64,000 bases of DNA, taken from Lacinutrix sp. 5H-3-7-4. Lineage in GTDB: Bacteria > Bacteroidota > Bacteroidia > Flavobacteriales > Flavobacteriaceae. The notes under the pieces were generated by a model. That model ran no database searches, was not told the DNA's origin, and saw nothing but the letters and a program-made list of their open reading frames with translations. Positions within the stretch are counted from its first letter, which is position 1. Each line of letters starts with the position of its first letter. Shown here piece after piece: positions 54,001-63,023 of this stretch. The stretch covers positions 868,001-932,000 of the forward strand of contig NC_015638.1 of NCBI RefSeq assembly GCF_000211855.2, written 5' to 3'. Both the position numbers and the translations under genes were made by a program.

Positions 54001-55056
54001 ATGAATAATTTAAGATTACTTTTTTTAATCGCTTTTTTAACTCCTTTTATTAGTGTTAATGCACAAGAGGAAAAAACTTATAAAATTCACACTGTTGCTT
54101 TTTATAATCTAGAAAACTTATTTGACACAGAAAATGACCCTGAGAAAAATGATGAAGCTAGCCCAATGATGGAAATTAAAGCAGATAGAGAGAACATTTA
54201 CAAAAGAAAAGTACATAATATGGCAAGAGTTATTGCAGATATTGGTACAGAAACAACTGGAAATGCGCCTGCTCTTTTAGGTATTTGCGAGGTTGAAAAC
54301 ATTAAAGTTATTGAAGATGTTGCTAATGACCCTTTACTTTTAGCTAAAGATTATGGCATTGTACATTTTGAATCTCCAGATAGACGTGGTATTGATGTTG
54401 GTTTAATGTACCAAAAAGATTTATTTCAACCTATATCTAAGAGCTCTCATACTTTAAAAATTTATGACGATCAAACTAGAAAACGTGTTTATACAAGAGA
54501 TCAATTATTAGTTAGTGGAGAATTAGAAGGTGACTTAGTACATATAATTGTTAATCACTGGCCTTCTAGAAGTGGTGGTGAAGCAAGAAGTAGAAGTAAA
54601 AGAATTGGTGCTGCTAAACTTAACAAACGTATTATAGACTCTTTACAATCTATAGATCCTTACGCTAAAATTATTACTATGGGTGACTTAAACGATGACC
54701 CAACAAATGCTAGTGTAAAAGATGTTTTAAAAGCTAAAAGAAAAAAGAAAGATGTTAAAGTAAAGGGTATTTACAATCCATACATTAATATGTTTAAAAA
54801 ACAAGGTTTAGGCACTACAGCTTATAGAGATGCTTGGAGTTTATTTGATCAAATTATGGTTACAAAGCCTTTAATTGAAGAAGATTTCTCTTCTTTTAGG
54901 TATTATAAAGCTGGTATTTATAATAAAAACTACCTAACTAATAAGAGAGGTCGTTATAAAGGATATCCTTTAAGAAGTTTCGCCGATGGTGGATTTACAG
55001 ATGGTTTTAGTGACCACTTTCCTGTTTATATTTACTTAATTAAAGAAGTAAATTAA
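54001..55056 (+). CDS. Exported endonuclease/exonuclease/phosphatase (EEP) family protein
   Basis: 351 aa from MNNLRLLFLIAF, with a signal peptide ending VNAQ. A Met ten codons upstream would put a polar stretch before the signal. The EEP (DNase I-like) fold is clear: FYNLENLFD (metal-site Asn and nearby residues), LGICEVEN (catalytic metal Glu), VNHWPSRSGGEARS (active-site His and Asn), MGDLNDDPTN (Asp/Asn pair) and FSDHFPVYIY (terminal Asp-His). It should cut phosphodiesters or phosphomonoesters outside the inner membrane. Divergence from a TonB receptor operon suggests the products are taken up. Confidence 0.92.
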   Translation: MNNLRLLFLIAFLTPFISVNAQEEKTYKIHTVAFYNLENLFDTENDPEKNDEASPMMEIKADRENIYKRKVHNMARVIADIGTETTGNAPALLGICEVENIKVIEDVANDPLLLAKDYGIVHFESPDRRGIDVGLMYQKDLFQPISKSSHTLKIYDDQTRKRVYTRDQLLVSGELEGDLVHIIVNHWPSRSGGEARSRSKRIGAAKLNKRIIDSLQSIDPYAKIITMGDLNDDPTNASVKDVLKAKRKKKDVKVKGIYNPYINMFKKQGLGTTAYRDAWSLFDQIMVTKPLIEEDFSSFRYYKAGIYNKNYLTNKRGRYKGYPLRSFADGGFTDGFSDHFPVYIYLIKEVN

Positions 55057-55070
55057 AAAAAGAATATTTA

Positions 55071-55111
55071 AAAAAAAGAGCGATTTCTAATTAAGAAATC
55101 GCTCTTTTTTT
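55071..55111. terminator. Bidirectional terminator
   Basis: An 18-bp perfect stem (AAAAAAAGAGCGATTTCT and its complement) with a 5-nt loop, between the EEP gene (+) and a convergent membrane-protein gene (-). Confidence 0.85.
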
Positions 55112-55121
55112 TGATTAACGT

Positions 55122-55553
55122 TTAGCTAAACCACTGTTGCCATGGCAGCTTTATAATTACCAAAATTAGTGCTATTGTATAAAATATAGCTAAAGGCTTA
55201 AGTTTTCCTGCTGAAGTTAGCTTCTTTTTATGTTTAGAATAACCTATAGTAATTAATGCTACAGCAATTAACATAGTTAATGGGTGTTCTACTGCGTTAG
55301 AACGTAAGGCAGAATTTCCCATAACTTCTTTTACTGTATTTTCTCCAAAATAATCTGACACAAACCAAAGCACAATACCTATTAATAACTGAATATGAGA
55401 TACTATTAGAGTGAATAAAGCGATTCTAAAATCTTTAGCTTCATACTCTTTTTTACCAAAATGTTTTATTAAGGCATTTGCGGTTGCTATAATCATCATT
55501 ACAAAGACTAAATAAGCCCAGTAAGAGTGTAAGAATTTAACTGTTGACAGCAT
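55122..55553 (-). CDS. Four-helix membrane protein with conserved-looking His residues
   Basis: A 143-aa protein of four membrane helices (about 10-28, 44-66, 88-106, 121-138). Histidines lie in or near helix ends: His9 (FLHSYWAYLV), His53 (IVSHIQLLIG) and His90 (VEHPLTML). This resembles small b-type cytochrome-like proteins, so heme binding is possible but unproven. It has its own -7 element. Confidence 0.7.
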   Translation of the reverse strand: MLSTVKFLHSYWAYLVFVMMIIATANALIKHFGKKEYEAKDFRIALFTLIVSHIQLLIGIVLWFVSDYFGENTVKEVMGNSALRSNAVEHPLTMLIAVALITIGYSKHKKKLTSAGKLKPLAIFYTIALILVIIKLPWQQWFS

Positions 55554-55578
55554 AGTTTATATTTTAATTGTTGTTTGG

Positions 55579-55586
55579 CAAATGTA
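55579..55586 (-). promoter_or_regulatory. -7 promoter element (TACATTTG) of the four-helix membrane protein gene
   Basis: It matches TAnnTTTG, 25 nt before the ATG at 55553. Confidence 0.6.
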
Positions 55587-55601
55587 ATAATTATTGCGCA
55601 T

Positions 55602-55634
55602 AAAAAAACCGCTTCTATATAAGAAGCGGTTTTT
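55602..55634 (-). terminator. Terminator of the second TonB receptor operon
   Basis: AAAAACCGCTTCT / AGAAGCGGTTTTT, 13-bp stem with a 5-nt loop and a T run on the minus strand. Confidence 0.8.
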
Positions 55635-55659
55635 AATATATAATAGATTAGGGATTTAT

Positions 55660-57348
55660 TTACTCTTCAGTATTTAATACCCATTCTCCGTCTAATTTAA
55701 TTAGAGACATTTCTTCTTCTCCACTTGCACCATCGTAAATAGCATACTTTAAAACATACTTTTGCTCGTTTTCAGCATTTGGCGCTAATTCATTTGAAAG
55801 TAAATCTGCAAAAACAGTTAATAACATTTCATTACTCCAATATGCTGGTTCTGATGGGCGTCTATCGAAGTTAGAATATTGAACCATACTAGAAACTGGA
55901 TCTTCAAAACCTGAAACAGTTCCAAAAGCACTTTCAATGTAACCAAATTCGGCAGCACCCAAAGTTAATCTAATAGTATTATCTGGTACCCAAACTCCAT
56001 TGTCAAAACCAAATTTTAAAGAAGTTTCGATTGTAGACTCATGAGCATTCCACATACCATTTGTATATGTGTAAAGGTTACCTCTTATTTGCGCTCCTGT
56101 AGAACTAGAGTAGTAATCGTAGATTACAAATAACTCTTCTTCTTCTTGACCGTAAGGGAAGTTTAACTCTAAGAATGTTGGTAAGTAGTTGTTTGGTGAA
56201 ACAGAGGTACTAAAGTTATCGTATTGACCTGGTTGTCCAGATCCTGTTCCCATAGAATCAAAATCTGCAGAACTTAAGTAGTAAATATCTTCTACTGCTT
56301 CCCAGTTACCAGCTGTATACATAAAATACTCTCCTTTAGAGTTTGTATCTCCTGTAGCTCCAAGTGTTTTAATTGCTAAATCTTGAATTCTCCAACGTCC
56401 AGCGTCACCTTCATCGTCTGGAGTTGCAGGATCGTCTCCTATAGAAGTGTACTTAAAAGCAATATTAATTTCTTGTCCGTCGTAAGCTGAAAAGTCATAA
56501 TCTTCAGACGAAGCCATATTTCCTGTTGCTGGGTTAGCTAAAGTGATTTCATCCCAGGTAGCAGTTGCTACATCTCCAGTATAATCTGTAGAAACTAAAA
56601 TTTTAATTAAAGATGTATCTCCAGCAAAGTCTAATTCTTGAGTTATTTGAAACTTTAAGTTGTCTTCTCCAGCTAAGTCTACTGTTGGAGAAACTAACCA
56701 TTCTACATTAGAAAATTGGTCTCCAAAATATCCATTACCTTGTACATACCCAGTTTCTGAAGTCCAAACAGCATCTACTCCAGACTCTTCAACAGATGTC
56801 CATCCTTCTAAGCTTCCTGCAAAGTTATACTCTATAATATTTGCTAAACCTACTTCTGGAGTTTCTGTATATTGCTTGTATTTTGCTAAAACAATTTGTC
56901 CTTCCGTTGGCGCAGCAATTTGCGTTAATAATATATCTTGAATTTCTGGAGTTGCATTAACATCTGGATAAAAACCAAAAGCGTCACTTCCTGCAGATGC
57001 ATAATCTGAATTTGTTAAACTATAGATATCTGCATTTGTATAATCGCTTACACCTTCTGCACTACCAATGTATAAATTGTAGTTTACTAAAACTGAAGAT
57101 CCTTGACCATATAATGGGTATAAATCTGCTAATAAGTTTGGAATTGAATCTTTAGCTTGATCTTCTGAATCAAAACTACCAAAACCTAAATCGAAAGCAT
57201 CATAATCATCTTCTGTTAGTGTATAAACAAATTCACCTACGTTAGGCTCTCCTGGCATTGCATCAATTTCATTATTGATGTCTTCTAGTGGCTCACAACC
57301 TGTAAAGATTGCTGCCGCAAGTACTAATAAATAAATTACTTTTTTCAT
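55660..57348 (-). CDS. Lipoprotein partner of a TonB receptor, anchor-J-like
   Basis: A 562-aa lipoprotein; lipobox FTGC with Cys18. A helical/beta N-terminal part (about 40-165) precedes a jelly-roll anchor-J or DUF5017-like domain (about 180-330, YNFAGSLEGWTSVEESG, VEWLVSPTVDL) that resembles the C-terminal domain of the DUF5689 protein at 49588. The C-terminal half has repeated NGMWNAHEST-like beta motifs (NWEAVEDIYYLSS, GVWVPDNTIRL). It lies 11 nt after the TonB receptor gene and is translated from the same message. Ligand unknown. Confidence 0.8.
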   Translation of the reverse strand: MKKVIYLLVLAAAIFTGCEPLEDINNEIDAMPGEPNVGEFVYTLTEDDYDAFDLGFGSFDSEDQAKDSIPNLLADLYPLYGQGSSVLVNYNLYIGSAEGVSDYTNADIYSLTNSDYASAGSDAFGFYPDVNATPEIQDILLTQIAAPTEGQIVLAKYKQYTETPEVGLANIIEYNFAGSLEGWTSVEESGVDAVWTSETGYVQGNGYFGDQFSNVEWLVSPTVDLAGEDNLKFQITQELDFAGDTSLIKILVSTDYTGDVATATWDEITLANPATGNMASSEDYDFSAYDGQEINIAFKYTSIGDDPATPDDEGDAGRWRIQDLAIKTLGATGDTNSKGEYFMYTAGNWEAVEDIYYLSSADFDSMGTGSGQPGQYDNFSTSVSPNNYLPTFLELNFPYGQEEEELFVIYDYYSSSTGAQIRGNLYTYTNGMWNAHESTIETSLKFGFDNGVWVPDNTIRLTLGAAEFGYIESAFGTVSGFEDPVSSMVQYSNFDRRPSEPAYWSNEMLLTVFADLLSNELAPNAENEQKYVLKYAIYDGASGEEEMSLIKLDGEWVLNTEE

Positions 57349-57359
57349 TTTCTTTTTTT

Positions 57360-59900
57360 TTAAAAATTAAGTTTCATTCCAACACTAAATGTTCTTCCGA
57401 AACCGTAATATACTCTTGCTGTTCTAAAAGTAGAATCACCACCATCTTGAGCATCAGCAATATATTCTGTATCAAATACATTATTAATTCTTCCTGTTAT
57501 AGTAGCATCAAAGCTTCCAAAAGAAAAACCATGTCTTATCGCTGTGTCAAAAATACCATAAGCTGGTACTTTCCATGCATCTGGACCTGCTTCTCCTCTA
57601 TCACTAGGATCAAATTGAGCGTATAAGTCATCAAAATAGTTGTAATCTATTGTAAATGTAGTTTCAGGTGTTAATTTATAATTTGTACCTAAAGCTAATG
57701 TTGTTTGGGCTGCATCACCTACATGTAGATCTTCTATAATAATATCTACAGTTTGAACAACTGTATTTGTCTCATCAAGAATTTCTACTCCTTCTATATT
57801 GTTATCCCATCTCCAATCTCCAAGAGATGCCATACCTGTAATAGTTAAATTATCTGTAGCTTTATATTTTAAATCTACCTCAACACCTTTATGTAAAGCG
57901 TTTACACCTAAAATATTAGCAAATGCTCTTGTACCATCTTGTAATTGGAAACTAGCAACTTCTGTTCTATCATTCCATTTAGTGTGGTATACATTAATAT
58001 TAGCAGATAATTTCTCACCTCTAAAACCGTAACCTAATTCAAAACTAGTAATTTTTTGATTTTCTGCATCTTCATTAACATCTACATTGTTTCTACTAGC
58101 GAATACAGAGTTAAAATATGGTGCTTTTTCAAAATACCCTAAATTTACAAAAACATTATGATTTTCGTTAATATTATAATTAACACCACCTTTTGCTCCA
58201 TATCCAAAAAAGTTATAAGCATCTGTTTCTTGTAATGGATCGGTATCTAAATATAAGAAACGATCTACTCTTTTATAAGCAGTGTTTGAAGCTGATAAAG
58301 ATACAAACGCTGATAATTTATCTTTTGAATATTCTGCTTGAGCAAATGCTCCAAACCAGTTTACTTTACCATCGTTATCATAAAAGATTTTATCACCAAC
58401 TTGTGCTTGGTTATTTGGGTTATTAACATTACTGTTATCTAATGCATATTGACCTCCTAATAAATCTGTAACTTCTGTAAAGTGAATACCTTTATAGTTT
58501 CTATAATCTAAACCTCCTAATAATACAATTTCATCTGTAAGGTCTGTTTTTAATGTAGATAATACACCAAACCAGTTATGGTCGTTCCTTGAAGCTCTTA
58601 AAAAAGATTCTGAACCATTTACTCCTGCAGCTTCATTTTCTGCAACAATTCTATCAAAATCAATTGTACCTAATTCTCCAATTCTATAGTCTGAGTTTGA
58701 AAGAGCGAATTTAGTACCGTCTCCTCCAGTTCCACCACCACCACCAGAACCAAACGAAACGTAGGCTGCTGTTGATAAAGATGTTTTGTCTGAAATATCC
58801 CAATAGTGATTTAATGAGATTTGTGGTTTGTGGTAAAAGTTATCTTCTGCATGAGTAACTTGTCCATTTTTGTAACCCCAGTCTGAATTGAATTTAATTC
58901 CACTTTCACTATCTCTGTAAGTATCTATAGTGTGACTAGTTTGTCTCTGACCGTGACGTTGCTTAGCACCAAAAGCTGTAAACGATAATTTGTGGTCTTC
59001 ACCTAATTGTTTAGATAAGTTTAAAAAGTAAGATACAGCACTAAACTCTGTACCATCTACATAACCGTCACCGTCTGTTTTTGCTGCTGAAACTGTTGCT
59101 GCAAAACCATTATCCATTAAGCCTGTTGAGTAAGTTACTCCATATTTTTCGTAACCATCGTTTCCTAAAGTTGCATAAACATTACCACCTTCTTCTACAT
59201 CTGTAGTTTTAGAAATGATATTAATTGTACCTCCTACAGATGGAACAGCTACTTTAGAAGCTCCAAGACCTCTTTGCACTTGCATAGAACTTGTTACATC
59301 TCCTAATCCTGCCCAGTTAGACCAGTACACTCTACCATTTTCCATATCGTTAACTGGCACACCATTAATCATTACCGCAACATTTTCTGAGTCGAAACCA
59401 CGTAAATTAATACGTCCATCTCCATATCCACCACCTGCTTTAGTAGCATAAACTCCTGGTGTTGACTTTAAAACTTCTGGAAATTCCTGAGTACCTAACT
59501 TTAGAGAAATTTCGTTTGCTCTAATTGTAGATACTGCTACAGGTGTTTTTCTGTCTACAGCTACAGAAGCAATAATATTAACCTCATCTAAACCAAACTC
59601 ACTTGGAGCTAAAGTTATTTCACCTAAATTTGTATCTCCAGAGATTTCAAATTCTTGTGATAAGTAACCTACAAAAGAGATAGATAATTTAGTATCGCTT
59701 GACTTAGTTGTTAAGTTAAAATTTCCATCAAAATCTGTAGAAATACCATTGCTAGTTCCTACTTCGATAACATTTACACCTGGCATTGGTGCATTAGTTT
59801 CTGGATCTAGTACAGTACCTGTTACCACACTTTGAGCCAATGTAATTGCTGAACATAATAATGTTACTGCAAAAAACAAAAATTTAAAATTGTTCTTCAT
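57360..59900 (-). CDS. TonB-dependent outer-membrane receptor
   Basis: 846 aa from the ATG of MKNNFKFLFF. The frame remains open 12 codons up to a TTG that coincides with the -7 element and cannot be the start. Signal peptide ending TLAQ; CarboxypepD_reg-like domain (about 25-95, GTVLDPETNAPMPGVNVIEV); plug with RINLRGFDSENVAVMINGVP; a barrel of the remaining residues ending FSVGMKLNF. It is the first gene of a two-gene operon with an anchor-J lipoprotein. Its promoter carries a GC-ended palindrome that looks like an operator. Confidence 0.93.
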   Translation of the reverse strand: MKNNFKFLFFAVTLLCSAITLAQSVVTGTVLDPETNAPMPGVNVIEVGTSNGISTDFDGNFNLTTKSSDTKLSISFVGYLSQEFEISGDTNLGEITLAPSEFGLDEVNIIASVAVDRKTPVAVSTIRANEISLKLGTQEFPEVLKSTPGVYATKAGGGYGDGRINLRGFDSENVAVMINGVPVNDMENGRVYWSNWAGLGDVTSSMQVQRGLGASKVAVPSVGGTINIISKTTDVEEGGNVYATLGNDGYEKYGVTYSTGLMDNGFAATVSAAKTDGDGYVDGTEFSAVSYFLNLSKQLGEDHKLSFTAFGAKQRHGQRQTSHTIDTYRDSESGIKFNSDWGYKNGQVTHAEDNFYHKPQISLNHYWDISDKTSLSTAAYVSFGSGGGGGTGGDGTKFALSNSDYRIGELGTIDFDRIVAENEAAGVNGSESFLRASRNDHNWFGVLSTLKTDLTDEIVLLGGLDYRNYKGIHFTEVTDLLGGQYALDNSNVNNPNNQAQVGDKIFYDNDGKVNWFGAFAQAEYSKDKLSAFVSLSASNTAYKRVDRFLYLDTDPLQETDAYNFFGYGAKGGVNYNINENHNVFVNLGYFEKAPYFNSVFASRNNVDVNEDAENQKITSFELGYGFRGEKLSANINVYHTKWNDRTEVASFQLQDGTRAFANILGVNALHKGVEVDLKYKATDNLTITGMASLGDWRWDNNIEGVEILDETNTVVQTVDIIIEDLHVGDAAQTTLALGTNYKLTPETTFTIDYNYFDDLYAQFDPSDRGEAGPDAWKVPAYGIFDTAIRHGFSFGSFDATITGRINNVFDTEYIADAQDGGDSTFRTARVYYGFGRTFSVGMKLNF

Positions 59901-59933
59901 TTTGTTGAATTGAATTGTTTGTTTAATTTTTGA

Positions 59934-59941
59934 CAAAATTA
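59934..59941 (-). promoter_or_regulatory. -7 promoter element (TAATTTTG) of the second TonB receptor gene
   Basis: It matches TAnnTTTG, 33 nt before the ATG at 59900. It directly abuts a 12-bp palindrome. Confidence 0.65.
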
Positions 59942-59953
59942 CGCATATATGCG
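59942..59953. promoter_or_regulatory. Palindrome CGCATATATGCG, candidate operator
   Basis: A perfect 12-bp palindrome immediately upstream of the -7 element, in the spacer where a repressor or activator would touch RNA polymerase. Its C/G ends stand out in an AT-rich region. Confidence 0.5.
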
Positions 59954-60007
59954 GGTGGTATATTAACTCAATGTTAACGTTTGATGAAGTTTTTTTAACA
60001 TCTGTTT

Positions 60008-60043
60008 AACTTACAAGGATTTTTACATAAAAAATTGTAAGTT
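60008..60043 (-). terminator. Weak terminator candidate after pgi
   Basis: AACTTACAA and TTGTAAGTT form a perfect 9-bp stem, but the loop is 18 nt and no strong T run follows. It may instead be a regulatory hairpin between pgi and the receptor promoter. Confidence 0.35.
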
Positions 60044-60051
60044 TATATGTA

Positions 60052-61695
60052 CTAATTAAATTTTTTAAAGAAATTTAAAAGGTTTTGAGTTGAGTTGTCA
60101 TGGTTTTTATAACTCCCTGTCTTTATATCTCCTAGGATATTACTTGCTAATTGTTTACCTAGCTCTACTCCAAATTGGTCGTAGCTATAAATATTCCATA
60201 TTATACCTTGTACTAGTATTTTATGCTCATACAAAGCTATAAGTTTACCTAAGCTTTCTGGTGTAAGCTTTTTAATAAATATAGAATTAGTTGGTTTATT
60301 GCCTTTAAATACCTTATAAGGTAATAGCTCCTGAATTTCTTCTTGTGATAAGTTTGAGTTTTCTAACTCTTGAAGTACTTCTGCTTTTGTTTTACCGTTT
60401 AATAATGCTTCGGTTTGAGCAATATAATTTGCTATTAGTTTATTTTGATGGTCTTGATTGCCGTGAAGGCTTTGCGCAAAACCAATAAAATCTGCAGGAA
60501 TTAATTTTGTTCCTTGATGAATTAATTGAAAAAAAGCATGTTGAGAATTTGTACCAGGTTCTCCCCAAATTAATGTACCCGTTTGGTAATTTACTCTTTT
60601 TCCATTTCTATCAATGCTTTTTCCATTGCTTTCCATAATACCTTGCTGCAAATATGTTGCAAATTGATTAAGATATTGTGAATAAGCTATTACAGCTTCA
60701 CTTTCTGCATTAAAAAAGTTATTATACCAAATTGTTAGCATTGATAAAACTACAGGTATATTTGTCTCGAAGGCTTCATTTTTAAAATGAATATCCATTT
60801 TATTTGCACCTTCTAATAGTTGATTAAAATTATTATAACCAACAGCTAAACTAATAGTTAAACCTACTGCACTCCATAAAGAAAAACGACCGCCAACCCA
60901 ATTCCACATTGGAAATACATTGTTTTCATCTATACCAAACTGTTTTACTTTTTCAATATTTGTAGAAACTGCAACAAAGTGTTTGGCTACATCTTTGTTA
61001 TTAGTGTGTTTTAAAAACCAATTTTTAATTGTTGTTGCATTAGATAGTGTTTCTTGTGTTGTGAATGTTTTAGATACAATTACAAACAATGTTGTTTCTG
61101 GATCTAATTTTTTAAGCACTTCATTAACATGATCTCCATCTACATTACTTACAAAGTGGGTTGCTAAATGGTTTTTATAATATTGTAAAGCATCTACAAC
61201 CATTGCAGGACCTAAATCACTACCGCCAATCCCAATGTTTACAATTGTTTTAAAAGCTTTACCTGTATAACCTTTTAATTCGCCATTAATTATTTGATTA
61301 CTAAATTTTTCAATTTTAGCTTTTACTTCAAATACTTCTGGCATTACATTTTTACCTTCTACAAGGACTGTATCTAATTTCTTTCCGCGAAGCGCTGTAT
61401 GTAAAACAGCTCTTTTCTCGGTTTTGTTTATTACTTCTCCTTCAAAATATGCAGATATTGCTTCTTTAAGTTTTACTTCTTTTGCTAAATCTAATAATAG
61501 GCTTAGTGTTTTTTCTGTAATTCTATTTTTAGAAAAATCCACATAAAAATCTTCCCAATTTAAAGACAAATTGTTAGCTCTATCTTCATTTTTTTCAAAC
61601 AAATCTTTCATTTTTAAATCTTTTACAGATTCAAAATGATTTTGCAATGCTTTCCATGCTTTTGTTGTGGTTGGATTAATAGATGGTAAGGCCAT
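60052..61695 (-). CDS. pgi: Glucose-6-phosphate isomerase
   Basis: It interconverts glucose 6-phosphate and fructose 6-phosphate. 547 aa, the normal length for the eukaryote-like long form. Signatures are VNIGIGGSDLGPAM, SKTFTTQET (phosphate binding), WNWVGGRFSLWSAVGL (PGI signature 1 region) and GEPGTNSQHAFFQLIHQG (catalytic Glu and His). The ATG overlaps the stop of the M23 peptidase gene by one base (TAATG), so it is the last gene of a tightly packed operon. Confidence 0.97.
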   Translation of the reverse strand: MALPSINPTTTKAWKALQNHFESVKDLKMKDLFEKNEDRANNLSLNWEDFYVDFSKNRITEKTLSLLLDLAKEVKLKEAISAYFEGEVINKTEKRAVLHTALRGKKLDTVLVEGKNVMPEVFEVKAKIEKFSNQIINGELKGYTGKAFKTIVNIGIGGSDLGPAMVVDALQYYKNHLATHFVSNVDGDHVNEVLKKLDPETTLFVIVSKTFTTQETLSNATTIKNWFLKHTNNKDVAKHFVAVSTNIEKVKQFGIDENNVFPMWNWVGGRFSLWSAVGLTISLAVGYNNFNQLLEGANKMDIHFKNEAFETNIPVVLSMLTIWYNNFFNAESEAVIAYSQYLNQFATYLQQGIMESNGKSIDRNGKRVNYQTGTLIWGEPGTNSQHAFFQLIHQGTKLIPADFIGFAQSLHGNQDHQNKLIANYIAQTEALLNGKTKAEVLQELENSNLSQEEIQELLPYKVFKGNKPTNSIFIKKLTPESLGKLIALYEHKILVQGIIWNIYSYDQFGVELGKQLASNILGDIKTGSYKNHDNSTQNLLNFFKKFN

Positions 61696-63023
61696 TATTT
61701 TATTTGAGTTATTAGGTTATCTTGAGATATTAATAAACTATCCATTTCTATTTCATCAACAGGTTCTATTGGATAATCTATATTATCTAATTGAAGTTTT
61801 AAAGGTTTTATATATTCTAAAAACTCAGTTTTTAAGCTGTCTGAAATTGGTTTTGCTTCTGGTAATTTTTGTTTAAATGGGTCTACTTGTTTTCCATTTT
61901 TCCAAAAACGATAACAAACGTGAGGTCCTGAGGTATTACCCGTCATGCCAACATAGCCTATTACTTCGCCTTGTTTTACAAAGTCTCCAACTTTGGCTTT
62001 ACGTTTAGACATATGTAAGTATTGTGTAGTATATGTTGCATTATGTTTTACTTTTACATAATTACCATTACCGCCACGTCTTGCAGACTCTATAACGGTT
62101 CCGTTTGCTGTAGACATAATTGGAGTTCCTACTTTTGCCGCAAAATCTGTACCTTTATGTGGTCTTACACGATTTCCATATAAAGCAATACGTCTTTTTA
62201 AATTATATCTAGATGAAATGCGACTAAAACTAACTGGAGATTTTAAAAATGCGCGACGTAAATTTTTTGCTTCTTCACTAAAATAATCTCTAATACCTAA
62301 AACGGTATCTGTTTCAAATTCGAAAGCATAAAAAGGCTCTTTGTTATGTTCAAAGTATGCTGCTTTTATTTCATGTATTCCTGCATAAATAGAGTCGTCT
62401 ATATACTTTTCTGTATAAACAACTTTAAATTTATCGTTTTTTTGAAGTCTTGAAAAATCTATTGTCCACGCATAAATATCACTCATTCTCAAAGCTAACA
62501 TAAAGGGTTTGCCTTGCTCGTCTAGTGCGTTAGATATGTTTGAATTTATAACGCCTGAAACTGTTTTTTCAACGTACTTAATTGGTTTCGTACTTGTATA
62601 AGCTTTAATAGAGTCTTGAAAATCTACAACAGCATAACGTTCTTTTGTTGGTTGATATATAAAGCATTTAGGTGTCTGTAACGAATCGTTAGCACATAAT
62701 ATGGTATATGGCTTCCCTACCTGAAGTTTTCTTACATCAAAGCTATCTTTTGATGCTTCTGCTATTTCAAAAATTTTTGGGTAACTTATATTATTACGCT
62801 CTAAGATTACACCAAACGTATCTCCTCTTTTAATGGTATCTCTTTTTACAACAAAGTCTTTTAAATTAAACCCAAACTCATATAATTCTTCGGGTTCAAT
62901 TACAGATACAACTTCTAAATCTTGTTTGTTTTCTTCATCTTCTTTACAACTATTTATAGTTATAAAAAGTAGAAATACTATTATAAGTTTTTTCCCCAAT
63001 CTTCCAGTTCTTGTGTACTCCAT
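61695..63023 (-). CDS. M23-family peptidoglycan peptidase lipoprotein
   Basis: 442 aa from the ATG of MEYTRTGRLGKK. A TTG eight codons later would give a tighter signal and less overlap. The lipobox TINSC gives a lipid anchor. The C-terminal LytM domain (about 280-400) has the zinc ligands in HKGTDFAAK and the catalytic YLHMSK His. The usual closing HxH is GPHVCYRFW: the second His, a zinc ligand in LytM, is replaced by Cys. The N-terminal 250 residues are LysM-like or OapA-like beta repeats. It overlaps kynA by 43 nt. A role in cell-wall hydrolysis is inferred. Confidence 0.88.
   Translation of the reverse strand: MEYTRTGRLGKKLIIVFLLFITINSCKEDEENKQDLEVVSVIEPEELYEFGFNLKDFVVKRDTIKRGDTFGVILERNNISYPKIFEIAEASKDSFDVRKLQVGKPYTILCANDSLQTPKCFIYQPTKERYAVVDFQDSIKAYTSTKPIKYVEKTVSGVINSNISNALDEQGKPFMLALRMSDIYAWTIDFSRLQKNDKFKVVYTEKYIDDSIYAGIHEIKAAYFEHNKEPFYAFEFETDTVLGIRDYFSEEAKNLRRAFLKSPVSFSRISSRYNLKRRIALYGNRVRPHKGTDFAAKVGTPIMSTANGTVIESARRGGNGNYVKVKHNATYTTQYLHMSKRKAKVGDFVKQGEVIGYVGMTGNTSGPHVCYRFWKNGKQVDPFKQKLPEAKPISDSLKTEFLEYIKPLKLQLDNIDYPIEPVDEIEMDSLLISQDNLITQIK

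Noticed and set aside
59901-59936. TTG-started extension of the second TonB receptor
   Set aside because: The TTG coincides with the -7 element; the signal peptide starts at 59900.
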